Source: Microbacterium sp. SORGH_AS_0428 (GTDB lineage: Bacteria > Actinomycetota > Actinomycetes > Actinomycetales > Microbacteriaceae). Taken from it: 64,000 nucleotides of DNA. A program made the position numbers and the translations under genes. The notes under the pieces are model-generated. The model was not told the origin of the DNA. It saw nothing but the letters and a program-made list of their open reading frames with translations, and searched no databases. The stretch covers positions 2,108,001-2,172,000 of the forward strand of contig NZ_JAVIZT010000001.1 in NCBI RefSeq assembly GCF_031453615.1, written 5' to 3'. This document shows positions 59,990-64,000 of this stretch, piece after piece (the stretch's first letter is position 1; each line of letters begins with the position of its first letter).

Positions 59990-61729
59990 GGGCTCAGTGG
60001 CTGCGGGGGACTTTACCTTGCTAGGTTGCGGTCGATTCCCGCGTACGACAAATATCACGATCGTGCGCGCGCTCCCCCCTACCTGACGGGTCTCGACATG
60101 TATTGAGTCCGCGACGGACGGGACGCCGCGCGAGTGGTCCGTCAGGTCGAGGACCAGCAATTGCCCAAGTGATAGTCCGTTGGATAGATACTCCGCTGCT
60201 TGCCCGAAGTATGAGTCGGCCAGGGCGTTGATCGAGGCGTCGGTGAGTTCTCGCTTCACCTCCGTCACAAACCGAGCTCCGCCTTCACCCACCGTAAGCA
60301 CATCAACTCGTCCCGTGGCCAGGTTGGGTACTTCGGTGAAGGTACTGTCTCCTAATCCCGTAGATCCGAGATACCAGTAGAAGTGCTCTTGGAGCGCGGC
60401 CTCACGAGGAGCCTCGCCGTCTTTGAATGGCCGCGTGTACGCGGACTTGACTTCGGCTGCTTGACGTACGAACCGAACGGTGGTGCGCACGAGATCCAAG
60501 AACGCGGCGCCGGCAGGGGTATGGAAGGCGGGATTCTCTCGCAACCCCACCAGTATTGACTTTACGATTTCGGTTTCGGTGGCGGAGGCCGCGGCGTTGG
60601 GTGACACACCGAGGTGACCCGAGTGCGAGAGTTTCTGTGCGAACTGCGCGCCCCACTTCCTGACCTGAGCCTTGTCCTGGACTGTGACGTGGCCAAAGAA
60701 CCTCAAGCGATCCTCAATACCTGAAAGCTCACGGTCGACAGCCCTCCACATCCCGTCGGTCATCCCGAGGCCTCCCAGCTCACAGCGTTTACGCACCGCT
60801 AGCAGCTCCCTCAAGCTCATCCACCCGAGAACATCACGAATATCCGTAGGTGATTCAGCCATGGGCACGATCTCCTTCGATGCGCGCCGTACGACTTCGC
60901 CGAGAAGCAGTTCGGGCAGCAGCTCTTCTGCCCACAGAGCCCCCCATCGAGCGCGGGCGGCGGCGCGTATCGTTCGACGGAGAACTGACGTGAGCGCGGC
61001 GAAGTCAGCCACCATCTCACCCAAATGGTCCACTCTATGGTGGCCGGCGTCGAGAACGTCAGTCAACTCACGCCGGAAGAATGAGGCGAGGTCCGTGACC
61101 CGCCATCCGCCTGTCCCATCCAGGAGGCCTGCGCCTTTGAGCGCCTCGAGTTCTGTGGCGTCCATGCCTTCGGTCCCAACTTGCGGGTCGCCCGACTCGA
61201 AGATGATCCGGTCCAAGCGAGCACAGATAGAAGGCCCCAGCTCCCAGAGGGTCTCGCGTAGCACGGAACGAGCGGGCCGTGCTGTGTCTAGTTCGGCTTC
61301 GAAGACACGTGCGTCGTCAGGATCGGTTGTCCAGGACTCGCGAGACGGGCCCGTTGCGAACACGGCATCGTTGATCAGCGCGCTGCCGAGTGATGCGTAG
61401 ATGAGACGTGGGGCTCGAGAATGCAGCACGAACTGGCGACCCGTCGCAGCGTCATTGTGTACCTTGGCGCGCAGCCTGCCCAGGCGTGCGGCGCCACTGA
61501 CCGTCGCCAGGACGTCCATGTTCGTCAGCACTAACCGATGAGCGTCTACTTCATCGCCGTCGAGGTAGGCGTCAACATCGACCAAGGTGAAACCTTCGCG
61601 CTCGAGCGTTTCGGCGTTCGCGAGGTAAGCGGATCCAAGTTGCAGGAAGACGATTCCGCTTACAGCCGCCTTCTTAGCGATACTCTCAGCCCACGTATCC
61701 CAGTGACAGGGATCGCCTGTGGTAGTCAC
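59966..61729 (-). CDS. PD-(D/E)xK-nuclease-like protein of a two-gene ATPase module
   Basis: A 587-residue protein. Residues 1-430 show no family I know; HSRAPRLIYASLG and FFRRELTDVLD are notable segments. The last 150 residues fit a RecB-like nuclease core: E448 in a helix, GRVDVL with D476, TEVKRE with E490 and K492, and QAAEY with Q510/Y514 (the QxxxY motif). It likely cuts nucleic acid when triggered by the ATPase encoded directly upstream, whose stop overlaps its ATG by 4 nt. Not recognised as any named defence protein. Confidence 0.7.
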   Translation of the reverse strand: MTTTGDPCHWDTWAESIAKKAAVSGIVFLQLGSAYLANAETLEREGFTLVDVDAYLDGDEVDAHRLVLTNMDVLATVSGAARLGRLRAKVHNDAATGRQFVLHSRAPRLIYASLGSALINDAVFATGPSRESWTTDPDDARVFEAELDTARPARSVLRETLWELGPSICARLDRIIFESGDPQVGTEGMDATELEALKGAGLLDGTGGWRVTDLASFFRRELTDVLDAGHHRVDHLGEMVADFAALTSVLRRTIRAAARARWGALWAEELLPELLLGEVVRRASKEIVPMAESPTDIRDVLGWMSLRELLAVRKRCELGGLGMTDGMWRAVDRELSGIEDRLRFFGHVTVQDKAQVRKWGAQFAQKLSHSGHLGVSPNAAASATETEIVKSILVGLRENPAFHTPAGAAFLDLVRTTVRFVRQAAEVKSAYTRPFKDGEAPREAALQEHFYWYLGSTGLGDSTFTEVPNLATGRVDVLTVGEGGARFVTEVKRELTDASINALADSYFGQAAEYLSNGLSLGQLLVLDLTDHSRGVPSVADSIHVETRQVGGSARTIVIFVVRGNRPQPSKVKSPAATEPSLDALQA

Positions 61730-63159
61730 AGCATTTCCAAGAGGACTGCCTGTCGGTAACCGCCGACGGCAGTGCCTTCCAGCAGGCCGAGGTCGACGAG
61801 GTGCCGCGTCGCTTGCACATCAGAGGCGGCGAACTCGGGGAAAAGCTCCGGATCTGAGCGGAGGGAGTCGAGCAGCACGGACTCTGCAGGATAGAACTTC
61901 TCAACATGGCGAATCATCTCAACGATGTGCGAGTGCACTTCCTCCCGCCAGCCAGTGAGGGCTAGCAGGACATCCCGCCTGCCCATGGTTCTGTTCGTCT
62001 GCTTTACCGGGAGAGTCTTCACGACCGTCGACGCGAGGTGGCGGTAGAGATAGGCGTGACCCCCAGAAGCTTCATATAGGGCTTCTAGAGCCCCTTCTGT
62101 GATGAAGATGCCCATCCGTCGGCCGAGGGACAGGGCGAGCTCCGCGGCCTCACCCTGTTCGAGGGGGCCGATGTAAACCTTGCGAGCCCAGGAGAAGAAC
62201 GGGTTTGGGCGTCCGTGCAGTGTCCCGCTCTCGACGATGGAGCTCGTCAACCCGGCAAGGAGCAGAGACAAGTTGGTCGACTCTTGCGTAACACTCCGCA
62301 GAGCAGCGAGGAGCTGCGCCAGCCTGGGCAACTCGACAGGGGCGGAGGTTGCCTGGCCATTTGGTGTGACGTATTCGACTTCGTCCAGCATCAAGAGCAT
62401 CCGGACGCCGTCGGAATCGAGATGGCGAAGCAACCTCTGCATCGCAATCTTGAATTGCATCGTGCTAGGAAAATCAGGTAACTCGGCGAGCTCCTTGACT
62501 CGCAGATTCTGGGCCTTAAGCGATTCAACTATTCGAAGTCGCAACAGCGCCAACAGATCGTCCGTCGGGTCGACCGGCGGTGATGGCAACGCCTCCAGAT
62601 CCACCAGGACAGGTAGAACACGATCAGCTAGCAACTCTTCTGAGAGTTCGAGCAAGATGCTCGTTTTGCCAGCCTTCCGAAGACCGAAGATCCCTGTTGC
62701 CCGCTGGGCCATGACATCGTTGCGCAGGCCTTGCAGGACTGTCCGCCGGCCGAAGAACGAAGCCCCCGACACCGGCGTCGTCACTTCGAACAGATTGCGG
62801 ATGTGGATGTGATCCTGGAGCAGGTCTATGAGACCGAACGAGTTGGCAGAGTCCAGCTGGAACGGAATCGAAACGGTGCGGAGGTTGCCCCACTCCGCGA
62901 GCTTGGGGCCTAGACGTTCATCTGGAGCCCAGATCAGGATGACGTCCGGGGTGACGCTCCCGCGGCTGATGTTGAGTTCCGCTACGGAAGCTTCATAGGA
63001 CCGCATCTGGAAATCCTCGTAGGGCAGGTAGATCGCAAGTACCTCCCGTGTGAGGCCAAAGGCTGACTCGATGGCTTCACTGAATCGGATCCGAAGCTTT
63101 GCGCCCCCCGCGAGAGGCCCCTTTTTGACGAGCTCGGCACGGATGACCTGCGACCCCAT
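61726..63159 (-). CDS. AAA/STAND-like ATPase, intact part
   Basis: The open frame encodes 477 residues. Residues 1-125 are a domain of unknown type. Then FFGRRTVLQGL leads to Walker A GLRKAGKTS (159-167), Walker B LLMLDEVEYV (255-264), and a C-terminal winged-helix-like end (VDLGLLEGTAVGGYRQAVLL). This is the Orc/Cdc6-like AAA_16 type common in defence and regulatory NTPases. The ATG at 63159 has no ribosome site, because the gene probably began at GTG 63532 before a frameshift (next entry). It is coupled to the nuclease gene. Confidence 0.75.
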   Translation of the reverse strand: MGSQVIRAELVKKGPLAGGAKLRIRFSEAIESAFGLTREVLAIYLPYEDFQMRSYEASVAELNISRGSVTPDVILIWAPDERLGPKLAEWGNLRTVSIPFQLDSANSFGLIDLLQDHIHIRNLFEVTTPVSGASFFGRRTVLQGLRNDVMAQRATGIFGLRKAGKTSILLELSEELLADRVLPVLVDLEALPSPPVDPTDDLLALLRLRIVESLKAQNLRVKELAELPDFPSTMQFKIAMQRLLRHLDSDGVRMLLMLDEVEYVTPNGQATSAPVELPRLAQLLAALRSVTQESTNLSLLLAGLTSSIVESGTLHGRPNPFFSWARKVYIGPLEQGEAAELALSLGRRMGIFITEGALEALYEASGGHAYLYRHLASTVVKTLPVKQTNRTMGRRDVLLALTGWREEVHSHIVEMIRHVEKFYPAESVLLDSLRSDPELFPEFAASDVQATRHLVDLGLLEGTAVGGYRQAVLLEML

Positions 63160-63532
63160 CGTGGCTAGCTGGCGTCTGTGCTCGACGATCGCGGGGAACT
63201 TCCCCTGAACTGCGGCCAGACCTCGCTCCAGTGCATCACTTTTGGGTACTTTGACTGCGCCAGAGTGCCAGCCGTACTCGTTCGAGAAGCCAGCTCCCCT
63301 CGATTCGTTATCGCCCGCCGGACCGCGTTGTCGGGGAGGCGACTCCAGGCGCGACAGGGCGATGCCAAAGTGATCGGCGAGGCGTCGAACGACTGGTGGC
63401 TGGATGACGCTCGACGCAGACCGCGCGAACTCGTTCAGCTGCCGAAGGTGGACTCAACACTTCAGACGATGGCACTCCACTCATCGTCGCGAACTCGTGG
63501 ACGCGCAAACGCGGGACGGTTTCGTCAGCCAC
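63160..63532 (-). pseudogene. detached IF2_N-like N-terminus of the ATPase gene (one-base frameshift)
   Basis: GTG at 63532 has an excellent CAGGAGGG site and starts MADETVPRLRVHEFATMSGV-PSSEVLS. In the next frame HLRQLNEFARSASSVIQPPV-VRRLADHFG follows and runs without a stop into the ATPase ATG. The two pieces align continuously with the N-terminal domain of translation factor IF-2. One surplus C at 63450-63451 breaks the frame. The repaired protein would have 601 residues. It may be a true mutation or a sequencing error in CC. Confidence 0.7.
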
Positions 63533-63569
63533 GGTCCCTCCTGCCATTCTCGGGGAGGCCAGTGTCAGC

Positions 63570-64000
63570 ATCCATCAGTGGATAACCTACCGACGACTGC
63601 TCGTCAACTGATCCAACACGCGACAGGTAAAGATCGGGGAGTGCAAAGCGGTTTTTCCGCAGGTCGTACTTGATGAGCTCCTCCGCCAGCAGCGTGGCGA
63701 GGTAGAGGAAAATCGCGGTGCGGTGACCAAGGTGATTGAGAGGATGCGCGGCAACCCGGTCGACGTCAGCGACATAGCACAGCAGCTGGACAGGGACTGC
63801 AACGGTCTGTCTAGCAGATCGGCAAGAGCTCGAAGCTCTGAAGGCCCACCCTGGGGTCGAGGTGGCGCCTATCTCGGTGGTACTTGACCTCGCGGCGCGT
63901 CTCGTCGCGCGAGACCTTGCCCGGAAGCGACCCTATTTGGAGGTCGGCTGCTAGTGAGGGTCGACGGGCTACCGTGACGCCGTCATTTGGGAGACAGTGC
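63570..64000 (+). pseudogene. decayed PIN-like (DUF4935-type) gene, cut by window edge
   Basis: Pieces of one protein lie in different frames: TARQLIQHATG (near 63590), then KIGECKAVFPQVVLDELLRQ (63630 on), then ADRQELEALKAHPGVEVAPI and ARDLARKRPYLEVG (63812 on). Two stops, TAG TGA (63952-63957), interrupt the frame before STGYRDAVIWETV at the edge. VVLDELLRQ and GYRDAVIWE are signatures of PIN-like ribonuclease folds of the DUF4935 type. The gene is clearly inactive in this strain. Confidence 0.6.

Noticed and set aside
63178-63585. A 135-codon plus-strand frame at the right end
   Set aside because: It is antisense to the frameshifted IF2_N-like N-terminus of the ATPase gene, which has a far better ribosome site and homology.

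Overview
The window is high-GC actinobacterial chromosome (my estimate is about 70% G+C for most of its length). It has many GTG starts, very frequent GGATGCGG words, and actinobacterial families such as an Rv2578c-type radical SAM protein, a DUF3516 helicase, a DevSR-like two-component pair and a YkoE-type ECF transporter. Together these point to Microbacteriaceae, most likely a Microbacterium-like organism. I see no rRNA, tRNA or CRISPR array.

1-13,900: a DUF4097 gene cut by the left edge, a methyltransferase, a small membrane protein, a Rho-N-like protein with topoisomerase IB, a crcB pair for fluoride export, a single-subunit RND exporter, a DUF998 membrane protein, an aldose epimerase, a DEAD-box RNA helicase with a 24-copy octapeptide array and a structured leader, a radical SAM protein and a VanY-type peptidase. 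13,900-23,200: a membrane protein, an acyl-CoA dehydrogenase, then a minus-strand cluster S component - TetR - ECF ATPase - ECF T - siderophore-interacting flavoprotein - second S component. A good DtxR/IdeR-like iron box lies in front of the ATPase gene, which suggests an iron-regulated ECF uptake system. Pirin and GNAT genes lie upstream. 23,200-40,700: two DNA/RNA helicases (DUF3516 type and RecQ), a GH3 lipoprotein, a GNAT-GH16-like fusion, an acyl-CoA oxidase, Tag glycosylase, a serine-recombinase-like protein without its catalytic serine, malate dehydrogenase with a Na+/H+ antiporter, a proline iminopeptidase and an aldehyde dehydrogenase.

40,700-58,000: a GAF histidine kinase and LuxR regulator of DevS/DevR type, and a DoxX gene preceded by a near-perfect DevR-type palindrome. 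Then come an OafA-like acyltransferase, a glutaredoxin, a GT2 glycosyltransferase, a polysaccharide deacetylase, an acyl-CoA synthetase, a PhzF protein, a fasciclin lipoprotein with a membrane molybdopterin oxidoreductase, a copper chaperone behind a CsoR-type box, a lipoprotein, a 45-residue zinc ribbon, and an aldo/keto reductase with its divergent TetR and paired operators.

58,000-64,000: a variable region with lower G+C and less regular codon use. It has a membrane-anchored protein of unknown function, a broken DUF4238 gene, a two-gene ATPase plus PD-(D/E)xK-nuclease-like module, and at the right edge the remains of a PIN-like (DUF4935-type) gene. The ATPase gene appears to have lost its N-terminal IF2_N-like domain to a one-base frameshift. 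This looks like a partly decayed defence-type island.

Across the window there is also a set of dispersed palindromes. The clearest is a 61-nt element with inverted arms built on GGGACCC/GGGTCCC, present in at least five full copies. It sits intergenically at two loci and, as an in-frame dimer, inside the linker of the molybdopterin oxidoreductase. A different 71-nt palindrome lies inside the DUF3516 helicase gene, and another 71-nt palindrome follows the copper chaperone gene, whose frame is disturbed.
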